Source of the DNA: Rhodoferax sp. OV413
Lineage (GTDB): Bacteria > Pseudomonadota > Gammaproteobacteria > Burkholderiales > Burkholderiaceae_C
Direction of reading: 5' to 3'
Assembly (NCBI GenBank): GCA_945861785.1
Contig: CAMAWD010000001.1
Span: forward strand, 176,995 to 240,994
DNA: 64,000 nt
Positions 53,933-61,327 of the stretch are shown piece after piece. The first letter of the stretch is position 1, and the number at the start of each line of letters is the position of its first letter. Both the position numbers and the translations under genes were made by a program. The notes beneath the pieces are model-generated. The model had not been told where the DNA came from. It searched no databases and saw only the letters and a list, made by a program, of their open reading frames with translations.

Positions 53933-54712
53933 ATGACAAGCAGATTTGCCGGCAAAGTGGCGCTCATCACTGGAGCCGCACAGGGGATCGGCAAGGCCAC
54001 CGCCATCCGCCTGGCGTCCGAAGGCGCGTCGGTGATCTTGGTGGACCGTGTCCTGGCAGCCTGCCAGGAGGTGGCGAGAGAAATTCAATCGTCTGGCGCG
54101 AGGGCCGATGTCATCGAGGCCGATCTCGAGACATCTGAGGGCGTCAACAGCATGGTCTCTCAAGCCACGCACCTTCACGATTCACTGGACGTAGCAATTC
54201 ACAATGTTGGCGGAACGATCTGGACCAAGCCATTTTGGGAATATGAACTGGACGAAATGGAGCGTGAGATTCGACGCTCGCTTTGGCCCACTTTGCTGTG
54301 CGCAAGGGCCGTGGTCCCGATCATGATGAAGCAGCGGCGGGGTTCGATAGTCAACATTGGCTCCACCGCGACACGCGGCATCTATCGCGTTCCTTATGCG
54401 GCCGCCAAAGGAGGAGTAGCTGCCATGACCGTGGCCCTGTCTTTGGAACTGGCTTCCTATGGCATCCGAGTGAACTGTGTCGCGCCTGGACTCATTAACT
54501 CGAACCGTGTGATACCTCGCAATCCGCAGCCGCCGACCGAAAGCGAGCAGCAGTGGCGCCAGGAAATCCTTGCCCAAAGTATCCGGGACGCGAGCATGGC
54601 GCGCGCTGGCGAGGCGCATGAAGTTGCAGCCACCATTGCGTTTCTGGCCAGTGATGAGTCGTCCTATATAACTGGCGAGGTGCTCTACGTTTCCGGAGGA
54701 GCTCTCGGATAA
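53933..54712 (+). CDS. Short-chain dehydrogenase, BenD-like cis-diol carboxylate dehydrogenase
   Basis: This is a 259-residue SDR with cofactor site TGAAQGIGKATA, HNVGGTIWTKPFWEYELDEM, active-site serine in GSTATRGIYRVPYAAAKGGV (catalytic Y and K) and a C-terminal EVLYVSGGALG. The sequence pattern IRRSL.PTLLCARAVVP...RVPYAAAKGG is close to 1,6-dihydroxycyclohexa-2,4-diene-1-carboxylate dehydrogenase. Such enzymes oxidise and decarboxylate the diol made by benzoate-type dioxygenases. The ATG at 53933 follows the beta-subunit stop by 10 bp. Confidence 0.86.
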   Translation: MTSRFAGKVALITGAAQGIGKATAIRLASEGASVILVDRVLAACQEVAREIQSSGARADVIEADLETSEGVNSMVSQATHLHDSLDVAIHNVGGTIWTKPFWEYELDEMEREIRRSLWPTLLCARAVVPIMMKQRRGSIVNIGSTATRGIYRVPYAAAKGGVAAMTVALSLELASYGIRVNCVAPGLINSNRVIPRNPQPPTESEQQWRQEILAQSIRDASMARAGEAHEVAATIAFLASDESSYITGEVLYVSGGALG

Positions 54713-54903
54713 TGGCCACCAGGCCCCATTGATGAGGAGACATGACATGCATTGCCTTGAGAACCCACACTCCCATCAGGCATTGCCCCGGATGCAGTCT
54801 CATGCGCCCGCAACCAAGTCGTCTCTGATTGATCACCGCGACCAGGCCGTATTCACCACCTGGAAAACTTGCATTTAAGTTCCTGACCAACCGGAGACTC
54901 ACT

Positions 54904-55905
54904 ATGAAGACAGACAGCGCTACCTCTACCCGCATACGCGCGCGTGTGCCATTTGTCCGGGCCCTATTGATGGCGCTTTTTTGCGCGTTCGGATTCGGCG
55001 TCGCCTCGTCGCAGACCTATCCGAATGGCCCCATCACTTTATTGCTATACGCACCACCAGGGGGCATCTTGGACGTGGTTGCAAGAGCATTTGCACAAAA
55101 GATGACGCCGACCTTGGGGCAAACAATCGTTATCGACTACAAGCCGGGTGGGAACGGTGCCATTGCGGCAGAAGCCTTGCTGCGCGCTGCCCCCGATGGG
55201 CAGACCTTGTTGTTCGATGCCGTCTTCAACCACACTGTACTGCCCAAGATTCAAAAGCTCAGATACGACGCCATCCGCGACTTCCAGCCTATCACCACGG
55301 TGTTTTCCGCGCAGATAGTGCTCGTTGTCCCGAAGCAACTTCCGGTCAAGACTGTCGCCGAACTCGTGGCCTACGCAAAAACCAAACAGGGCGGTTTGTC
55401 CTACGGTTCCCAGGGTAACGGCTCAACGGGCCACATATTGGGCGCGCTGTTCCAAGCCAAGTCGAATGCCTCCATGACGCATGTCCCCTACAAGGGTGCA
55501 AATCTGCTTCAGACGGATCTCATCACGGGAAGGCTTGATTACGGTTTCATTTCATATTCCACGGCGGTGGCCCAGCTCAATGACTTGCGGATTCTTGCGA
55601 TTGCGTCTCCAAACAGGTGGAGCGTAATTGCCGACGTACCAACCATGAGCGAGGCAGGCTTCCCAGGTGTGGACTTCGACACATGGTTTGCCATTCTGGC
55701 GCCACGTGGAACACCTGCCCATGCCGTTGAGCGACTGCGTCAAGAGTTCCAGAGGGCCGGACAGGACAAGGAACTTGTGTCGCAGCTTTCTGCCAGAGGG
55801 TTGTTTGTCAAGACAAGCACACCGGCTGAGGTCTCAGAAATGATCGCCGCTGAAGCCCAAAAGGTGAACTCCATTGTTGATCGTTTAGACCTTGCGCCCA
55901 ACTAG
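54904..55905 (+). CDS. Tripartite tricarboxylate transporter (Bug-type) binding protein 3
   Basis: This is a 333-residue Bug protein with a long signal peptide (VRALLMALFCAFGFGVASSQ). The core motifs are PNGPITLLLYAPPGGILDVV, YKPGGNGAIAAEALL and LSYGSQGNGSTGHILGALF. The open frame begins at 54829, but the ATG at 54904 starts the signal-peptide region. It is the third Bug protein in the 44-56 kb island; all three lack companion membrane genes. Confidence 0.9.
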   Translation: MKTDSATSTRIRARVPFVRALLMALFCAFGFGVASSQTYPNGPITLLLYAPPGGILDVVARAFAQKMTPTLGQTIVIDYKPGGNGAIAAEALLRAAPDGQTLLFDAVFNHTVLPKIQKLRYDAIRDFQPITTVFSAQIVLVVPKQLPVKTVAELVAYAKTKQGGLSYGSQGNGSTGHILGALFQAKSNASMTHVPYKGANLLQTDLITGRLDYGFISYSTAVAQLNDLRILAIASPNRWSVIADVPTMSEAGFPGVDFDTWFAILAPRGTPAHAVERLRQEFQRAGQDKELVSQLSARGLFVKTSTPAEVSEMIAAEAQKVNSIVDRLDLAPN

Positions 55906-55927
55906 GCACAACCTGAGGAGTAAGGAA

Positions 55928-56770
55928 ATGAGGGCAACAAACTTCCAAGAGGTCGAGGCCAAAGAATTTGGCTTGCGAGGTGGCGCAGGTTCGACAAGCA
56001 TCAAGACCCTGATCGAGGGGGTCGGCTCTGACGTCGACAATTTTGCGGTCTACCTCCAGGAGCTTGACGACACGTTCTACACGCCCCGACACCGCCACAA
56101 CTTTGACCAGTTTCGAGTTGCGTTGAAGCAGCCGTACAACATTGGTCCGAAGACCGACCTCCAACCAGGCGAGATGGCCTATTTCCCGGAGGGTGCCTAT
56201 TACGGGCCGCAAAATGGCACGCCAGGCACCGAAGTCTTGTCACTCCATTTTGCTGGGCCGAGCCGAGCCCGCTACATCAATCTCAAAGAACTGGGTGCCG
56301 GGCTCGCTGAGTTGAAGAAGCGAGGTGCCGTCGCCAATGGCATATTTACCGAAGTGACTGAAGATGGCGTCAAGCACAATCAAGACAGTTATGAGGCCGT
56401 CTGGGAACAACTGGAGGGGGTGCAACTGCATTACCCCAAACCGCGCTATGCCACGCCGCTCACAATCCGGCCCGACGAATTCCAATGGAGAGACTGTGCG
56501 GGTGGTGCTCGGGTAAAACACCTGGGGACGTTCACCGAGTACGAGGCCGCGCTCAAGATGTACAAGTTGGCAGGCAATATCAGCGTCTCGGTCGGATCAG
56601 AGCGCCATCGATCCGTGCTGGTTGTCATCCAGGGAGCCATCGCACACCAGAACTCAGAATATGGAAAGTACAGTTGTTTCCTGACGAGTTGGGGTGAACA
56701 TTGCGAACTGTGTGCAACCACTGCGGGAGCAACACTCGTCGAGTTTGTGCTGCCGGATCTGCGGGCATAG
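55928..56770 (+). CDS. Cupin-fold protein of unknown function (first of three)
   Basis: This is a 280-residue protein. A candidate metal site H55-x-H57-x2-D60-Q61 (PRHRHNFDQF) is followed by a cupin-like GEMAYFPEGAYYGPQ. A second half around residues 190-280 (HRSVLVVIQGAIA...SWGEHCEL) looks like a second cupin barrel without clear metal ligands. Start at 55928 with GAGGAGTAAGGA upstream. It shares its motif with the next gene, so the two are probably paralogues. No known activity matches; it could be a ring-cleavage oxygenase, an isomerase or a lyase of the aromatic pathway. Confidence 0.75.
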   Translation: MRATNFQEVEAKEFGLRGGAGSTSIKTLIEGVGSDVDNFAVYLQELDDTFYTPRHRHNFDQFRVALKQPYNIGPKTDLQPGEMAYFPEGAYYGPQNGTPGTEVLSLHFAGPSRARYINLKELGAGLAELKKRGAVANGIFTEVTEDGVKHNQDSYEAVWEQLEGVQLHYPKPRYATPLTIRPDEFQWRDCAGGARVKHLGTFTEYEAALKMYKLAGNISVSVGSERHRSVLVVIQGAIAHQNSEYGKYSCFLTSWGEHCELCATTAGATLVEFVLPDLRA

Positions 56771-56774
56771 TTAG

Positions 56775-57557
56775 ATGCGAACTATCTCCATCGCCGATAC
56801 CCCAGTTCGGGATGTCACCATGCCCCACGGCATTGGACGGGTCATGTTCAATGACTTTCTTGGCCAAGGACATCAGGTATTGCCAGGCCCCCAAGCCTAT
56901 CTGGTGAACCAGCTTGATGCACGGTCGGAGATCTATCCACATTTTCATGATGTGGACCAATTCCAGATCTTCGTCGGCGGCAGTGGAAGAATTGGTACTC
57001 ACCCATTGGCGCCGATCGTGGCGCACTATGTCGACGCCTATGCACCTTATGGCCCCATCGTTGCCGAGGATCGTGGCGTCAGCTACTTGGCGCTTCGTCT
57101 TGCGGCGGCAAGTGGCGGTTGGCGCATGCCGGAGAACAGACATCTTATTGTTGGCGGGCCGCACCGACGCATCACCCTGGAATTCGATAGTTTCAACCGG
57201 GTTCCAGAAAGCGCGAACTTCGTGGAACGAAAAACTATGTGGGGCCCTGCGGAAGATGGCCTTGAGATCGCGTCATTCCATGTAGGGCCGCACACCGAAT
57301 TTGTCGGCGATCCACCAGCAGGTGGGCAATACATCGTCGTGACTGGTGGCGCGCTCGACTGCGACGGAACGCCGCTCCCGGCAAATTCCTTGATTTTTCT
57401 GGCTCGCGGCGAGGCGGCACCAACGCTTCGCACCTCAACTGGAGGGGCAACCCTTTTGTCGCTTCAGTTCCCGCTCCCCAGTCAGCGACCCGGCTCGGAC
57501 CCGTCCCAATTGGCGAACCGCGAAGGGAAGTACACGATGCCTCCCACGCTTGGTTAG
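56775..57557 (+). CDS. Cupin-fold protein of unknown function (second of three)
   Basis: This is a 260-residue protein. It has a motif with the same spacing as the preceding protein, H56-x-H58-x2-D61-Q62 (YPHFHDVDQFQIFVGG), followed by VDAYAPYGPIVAEDRGVSYL. A second half (GGQYIVVTGGALDCDGTPLP) resembles a second barrel with no visible ligand set. It starts 4 bp after the previous stop, so the pair is probably co-translated. The function is not recognised. Confidence 0.75.
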   Translation: MRTISIADTPVRDVTMPHGIGRVMFNDFLGQGHQVLPGPQAYLVNQLDARSEIYPHFHDVDQFQIFVGGSGRIGTHPLAPIVAHYVDAYAPYGPIVAEDRGVSYLALRLAAASGGWRMPENRHLIVGGPHRRITLEFDSFNRVPESANFVERKTMWGPAEDGLEIASFHVGPHTEFVGDPPAGGQYIVVTGGALDCDGTPLPANSLIFLARGEAAPTLRTSTGGATLLSLQFPLPSQRPGSDPSQLANREGKYTMPPTLG

Positions 57558-57615
57558 CCTGGCTTGCGTTGCCGATATTGCGCCTGAACGATCGAACCCT
57601 GTCTGAGAGAGAAAC

Positions 57616-58392
57616 ATGCCGCGACTGAGTATCCATACCCCTGAAGATGCTAGCTGCGAGCCGTTCCCGGACCTTCCTGGAATGACCGCAGATGGCTCGA
57701 TCGAGAGCCACGGACTCGTTATCAGAAAGGTGTGTCCCATTCACTTGTGGGAACACGTCCTGAGCAGCAGATCGAGACTGACCATTGGCAATTCCCCATG
57801 CGAGCACACATTTTTCGTGTTGTCAGGAACCATCAGGGCCAATGGCAAGGTCCTCATCCCGCAAAGTGTGGTCGTCGTCGAGCATGGCGCAACGATGGAG
57901 TTTGAAGTTCCTGGGCCGAAGGCGACCCTGCTCCACTGGCACAAGTCCGATGCTGCCAATTTCGAACACAAGCTGGGGGGCGGACATGCCCACATCGTTG
58001 GACCGGAAGGCCTGTACGAATTCAAGGATGAGCGCGCAGTCAGAGTGTGGGCTGATTCAACCTGCCCGACCTGCGAAACCTGGCTCCACTGCTCAAGGCC
58101 ATTCCCTCCTGACAGCGTTGAAGAGCCCCACTACCACACAGCAGATGAAATCATCTACATCCTGGGTGGGAGCGCGATTGTCGGACACCAAGAGCTGGAG
58201 CCCGGCAGTGCACTTGCAATCGACGCAAACACCACCTACAAGTTCAGAGCGGGCACAGGGGGGCTTCAGTTCTTGAACTTTGGCGCAGCTGAGCCCTGGT
58301 ATGTCCCGAGGCCACGGGATGGAACCGTGCCAACCCCCATCAGGAATCTGGACGTGGTTCAGAAATTCATTGTTCGACGAAGAGGCGTGTGA
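57616..58392 (+). CDS. Bicupin protein of unknown function (third of three)
   Basis: This is a 258-residue two-barrel cupin. The first barrel ([20 protein letters not shown]) has partial ligands at E63-H64. The second has a good metal site, H172-x-H174-x3-E178 ([16 protein letters not shown]). A CPTC pair lies at residues 150-153 between the barrels. Barrel ligands differ from those of the two preceding genes, so the third protein is not a simple duplicate. It follows by 58 bp and precedes a rubredoxin gene. Confidence 0.78.
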   Translation: MPRLSIHTPEDASCEPFPDLPGMTADGSIESHGLVIRKVCPIHLWEHVLSSRSRLTIGNSPCEHTFFVLSGTIRANGKVLIPQSVVVVEHGATMEFEVPGPKATLLHWHKSDAANFEHKLGGGHAHIVGPEGLYEFKDERAVRVWADSTCPTCETWLHCSRPFPPDSVEEPHYHTADEIIYILGGSAIVGHQELEPGSALAIDANTTYKFRAGTGGLQFLNFGAAEPWYVPRPRDGTVPTPIRNLDVVQKFIVRRRGV

Positions 58393-58453
58393 TCTGACAG
58401 ATTGCGGGCAGAGCTCGCGTTCGAAGGGCACGTCTCTCTTGAAGTGGAAATAT

Positions 58454-58618
58454 ATGAAAACCTACATGTGTGCCATCTGCGGATTTGTCTATGCCGAAGA
58501 ACTCGGCCTGCCCGAGGCAGGTATTGCTCCAGGCACGGCATGGTCAGACGTGCCAGAGGACTGGGCGTGCCCTGACTGCGGCTCAGGCAAGGCAGATTTC
58601 GAGATGACGGAAATTTAA
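58454..58618 (+). CDS. Rubredoxin
   Basis: This is a 54-residue rubredoxin with the four iron ligands C6, C9 (CAICGFVY) and C39, C42 (CPDCGSGK) and the usual aromatic core residues. The ATG at 58454 gives the normal length, although the ribosome binding site is weak. It ends the + strand operon. Because the Rieske oxygenase has no ferredoxin or reductase gene beside it, rubredoxin may deliver electrons to it or to a cupin protein; this is inference. Confidence 0.9.
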   Translation: MKTYMCAICGFVYAEELGLPEAGIAPGTAWSDVPEDWACPDCGSGKADFEMTEI

Positions 58619-58640
58619 GTGCAGCTCCATCCTGCCCAGC

Positions 58641-60947
58641 CTACTGGCGCGCCATCTCCACCAGCGCGATCTTGTCGTAGTCGAGTTCCTGCTGCGGGTC
58701 GAGGGTGAATTCCACCCGGTACAGCTTTGCGCCGCGCAGGCAGAACGGCGATGCGTAATGCGACACCGGGCTGCCGCGGTCCAGCCCGATGTCCAGCCCG
58801 CTGAACGAGACCTGCGAGTTCAGGCCCACGCGGCCCATGTCGAGGCTGCCCGCCGGAGCATCGTCGACCAGCAGCGTGGCCACGCGCTTGGACGGCAGCA
58901 CCGTCATGCCCATCACCGGCAAGACGATACGGATCCATGGCCCCAAGTCCATGCGCAGGCCCAGCACGTGGTGGCCCGGCGCGATGGGGTGCCCGGACCG
59001 GATCAGGTGGTGCACATTGCCGACGTTCACATCGTGTACCAGGTGGCCAGCCTGCAGGTACAGGCTGTAACCCCCGGTGGCGTCGCCATGCGCTACCAGA
59101 ACGCCGTCGGCTGCCGGGTCGTCGATGCGCACATGGGCGTCGATGCGGTAGGCGCGGCTGCGCACGTCGGGCGCCACCTCGTTGGGCAGGTGGCCCATGC
59201 CGGCGTGCATCGTGAAGCGGGTGCGCTTGCCGTGGAAACGGCGGCCGTTTTCGGCAAAGCGGGGGCCGAACCGGTCGTCCAGCGGCAGCACCTGGCTGGA
59301 TTCGGCTTCGCGCCACCACAGGGCCTTCAGTGCGTCGAGCCGCTCCGGGTGGACGCTGGCCAGGTCGGTGTTTTCGGCGAAGTCCTGGTCCAGGTGGTAG
59401 AGCTCCCACACATCCTGCCCGAACGGCGTGCCCACCGGATGAAACGCCACCGCCTTCCAGCCGTCGCACCAGATGCCGCGGTGGCCGAACATCTCGAACA
59501 GTTGCGCGCCACGGCGCGGCGGCGCGGCGGCGTCGCGCAGGCTCGGTGCGAAACTCTCCCCGGTCATCGGTTTCACGGTGTGGCCATCCACCTGCGACGG
59601 TGCCGCCAACTGGAGCAGGTCGAGCAGCGTGGGTGCCAGGTCGCGCACATGGCAGAACTGGTGGCGCAACTCGCCGCGTGCAGGCAGGGCGGCGGGCCAG
59701 GACACGACGAGCGGATCGCGGATGCCACCGCCGTGGGTGTTCTGCTTGTAACGCCTCAGGGGTGTGTTGGCGGCCATCGCCCAGCCGTGCGGAAAATTGG
59801 TGTGGGTGTCGGGGCCGCCGATGTCGTCGATGCGTGCGATCTTGGTCGCGAGCGACTCGGCCAGCAGGTTGAACGGACCCATGGCGTTGACCATGCCCAG
59901 CGGCCCGCCTTCCTGGCTGGCGCCGTTGTCCGACAGCACCAGCACCAGTGTGTCGTCGCGCAGCCCGGCGTTGTCGAGGAACGCCATCAGGCGCGCCAGA
60001 TGCTGGTCGGCATGGTCCAGCATCGCGGCATAGGCGGATTGCAGGCGCACGAACAAGCGCCGTTCGTCCGGGGTTGCGTCGGCCCAGGCTTTCACGCCCG
60101 GATTGCGTGGCGGCAATTGGGTTCCAGCAGGCACGATGCCCAGCGCTATCTGGCGTGCGAGTCGGCGCTCACGTTCAACATCCCAGCCGGGTTCGAATTG
60201 CGCGTCGTAGCTGCGGATCAGGTCCGCCGGGGCCTGGTGCGGCGCATGGCAGGCGGCCAGCGACAGCAGCGTGAACCAGGGTTGTGTGGGCCGGTCGGCT
60301 TCGTGGTCGGCCAGCATGCGCACTGCCTGGTCGACCAGGTCTTCGGTCAGGTGGTAACCACTTTCGAAGCTTCCAGGCGCCTGGATCAGGGTGTTGTCCT
60401 GCACCAGTTCCGGGCTGAACTGGTCGGTCTCGGCGTCCAGGAACCCGTAGAAGCGGTCGAAGCCGCGCCGCAGTGGCCAGCCGTCGTAAGGGCCGCCCGG
60501 CCCGGTTTCGGTGACCGGTGTGACGTGCCATTTGCCGACCATGTAGTTGTTGTAGCCATGCGGGCGCAGCATCTCGGCCAGCGTGGCCGCGTCCTGCGCG
60601 ATCTTGCCGCGGTAGCCCGGAAACCCCGAGTCGAAATTGGCCAGGCAACCCATGCCCACGTCATGGTGGTTGCGCCCGGTGAGCAGGGCCGCGCGTGTGG
60701 TGGAGCACATCGCGGTGGTGTGGAAGCCGGTGTAACGCAGGCCTTTTGCCGCGATGCTGTCGATGGTGGGTGTGGGGATGGCCGAGCCGTAACAACCGAA
60801 GTCGGAAAAGCCGACGTCGTCGAAGAGCACTACCAGCACGTTGGGGCTGCCGGGTTTGCGCGCCGCTGGTGTGGGCCACCAGGGTTTGGAGTCGGCCAGG
60901 GTGCGGCCGATGTGGCCGGGGAATTCAGGGGTGTTGTTTTGGGTCAT
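58641..60947 (-). CDS. Arylsulfatase (formylglycine-dependent sulfatase)
   Basis: This is a 768-residue sulfatase of the long arylsulfatase group. Metal-binding D43-D44 (LFDDVGFSDFG) and the modified cysteine C81 are seen in CSTTRAALLTGR. Other conserved sites are NYMVGKWHV and LSDNGASQEGG, with a C-terminal beta domain. The signature has threonine at the position that is proline in the classical C-x-P-x-R motif. No signal peptide is evident, so it is probably cytoplasmic. It sits downstream of an alkylsulfatase gene, which suggests organosulfate scavenging. Confidence 0.9.
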   Translation of the reverse strand: MTQNNTPEFPGHIGRTLADSKPWWPTPAARKPGSPNVLVVLFDDVGFSDFGCYGSAIPTPTIDSIAAKGLRYTGFHTTAMCSTTRAALLTGRNHHDVGMGCLANFDSGFPGYRGKIAQDAATLAEMLRPHGYNNYMVGKWHVTPVTETGPGGPYDGWPLRRGFDRFYGFLDAETDQFSPELVQDNTLIQAPGSFESGYHLTEDLVDQAVRMLADHEADRPTQPWFTLLSLAACHAPHQAPADLIRSYDAQFEPGWDVERERRLARQIALGIVPAGTQLPPRNPGVKAWADATPDERRLFVRLQSAYAAMLDHADQHLARLMAFLDNAGLRDDTLVLVLSDNGASQEGGPLGMVNAMGPFNLLAESLATKIARIDDIGGPDTHTNFPHGWAMAANTPLRRYKQNTHGGGIRDPLVVSWPAALPARGELRHQFCHVRDLAPTLLDLLQLAAPSQVDGHTVKPMTGESFAPSLRDAAAPPRRGAQLFEMFGHRGIWCDGWKAVAFHPVGTPFGQDVWELYHLDQDFAENTDLASVHPERLDALKALWWREAESSQVLPLDDRFGPRFAENGRRFHGKRTRFTMHAGMGHLPNEVAPDVRSRAYRIDAHVRIDDPAADGVLVAHGDATGGYSLYLQAGHLVHDVNVGNVHHLIRSGHPIAPGHHVLGLRMDLGPWIRIVLPVMGMTVLPSKRVATLLVDDAPAGSLDMGRVGLNSQVSFSGLDIGLDRGSPVSHYASPFCLRGAKLYRVEFTLDPQQELDYDKIALVEMARQ

Positions 60948-60988
60948 GGGTGTTCCTGAGTGTTGCGCAATGGGTTATTGCCTGCCAG

Positions 60989-61007
60989 GTGCAGGGTGTG
61001 CCTGCAC
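60989..61007. promoter_or_regulatory. Perfect 7-bp hairpin upstream of the sulfatase gene
   Basis: GTGCAGG and CCTGCAC surround a 5-nt loop (GTGTG), and outer CCAGG/CCTGG can extend the pairing. It lies 41 bp above the sulfatase ATG. It could be an operator or a leader hairpin. It is distinct from the two long hairpins further upstream. Confidence 0.45.
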
Positions 61008-61027
61008 GTGCGGTGCCTGGTTGTCGG

Positions 61028-61121
61028 GATCGTGGCGGTGCGGCACTCGCCTCCGCGGCTGTCCCCCGGCCTTCGGCCTCCTCCTTTATGCCGCTGCGCC
61101 GAGTGCCGCACCGCCACGATC
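61028..61121 (-). repeat. Long conserved-core hairpin, copy C (- strand sense)
   Basis: There is a perfect 22-bp basal stem (61028-61049 with 61100-61121) whose sequence is unrelated to that of copies A and B. The enclosed 50-nt core is nearly the same as theirs. On the - strand, the conserved 29 nt lie at 61060-61088. The apical stem is GGCC/GGCC with a GAA loop instead of GCCC/GGGC with GCA, a paired (compensatory) change. It ends 80 nt upstream of the sulfatase start, in sense orientation, similar to the 86-nt spacing of copy A from its gene. Confidence 0.78.
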
Positions 61122-61163
61122 TTGGCGGTTTGGTTGGGATGCGGTGTGCCAAATACCTTCGTT

Positions 61164-61255
61164 GCCGAGGGCGGTGACTGCGCCTCGCGGGGAGGTAAAC
61201 GAGGAGCCCACAGGGCGGGGGACACGAGTCGCGGCGCGCAGTCACCGCCCTCGGC
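61164..61255 (+). repeat. Long conserved-core hairpin, copy D (+ strand sense)
   Basis: There is a perfect 20-bp basal stem (61164-61183 with 61236-61255), again of different sequence, around a 52-nt core in the opposite orientation to copy C. Conserved nucleotides 61196-61224 match the other cores with only about three changes. The apical stem is GCCC/GGGC with an ACA loop. The inner stem is CTCG/CGAG instead of GCGGC/GCCGC. It forms an inverted pair with copy C, 42 bp apart. Confidence 0.72.
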
Positions 61256-61327
61256 TCGCCAATGCCAGTGCCCCGTTGTGTCGCGAACGAAACCACCTTG
61301 ATTCGACACCGCGCAAACCTGCCAAAG

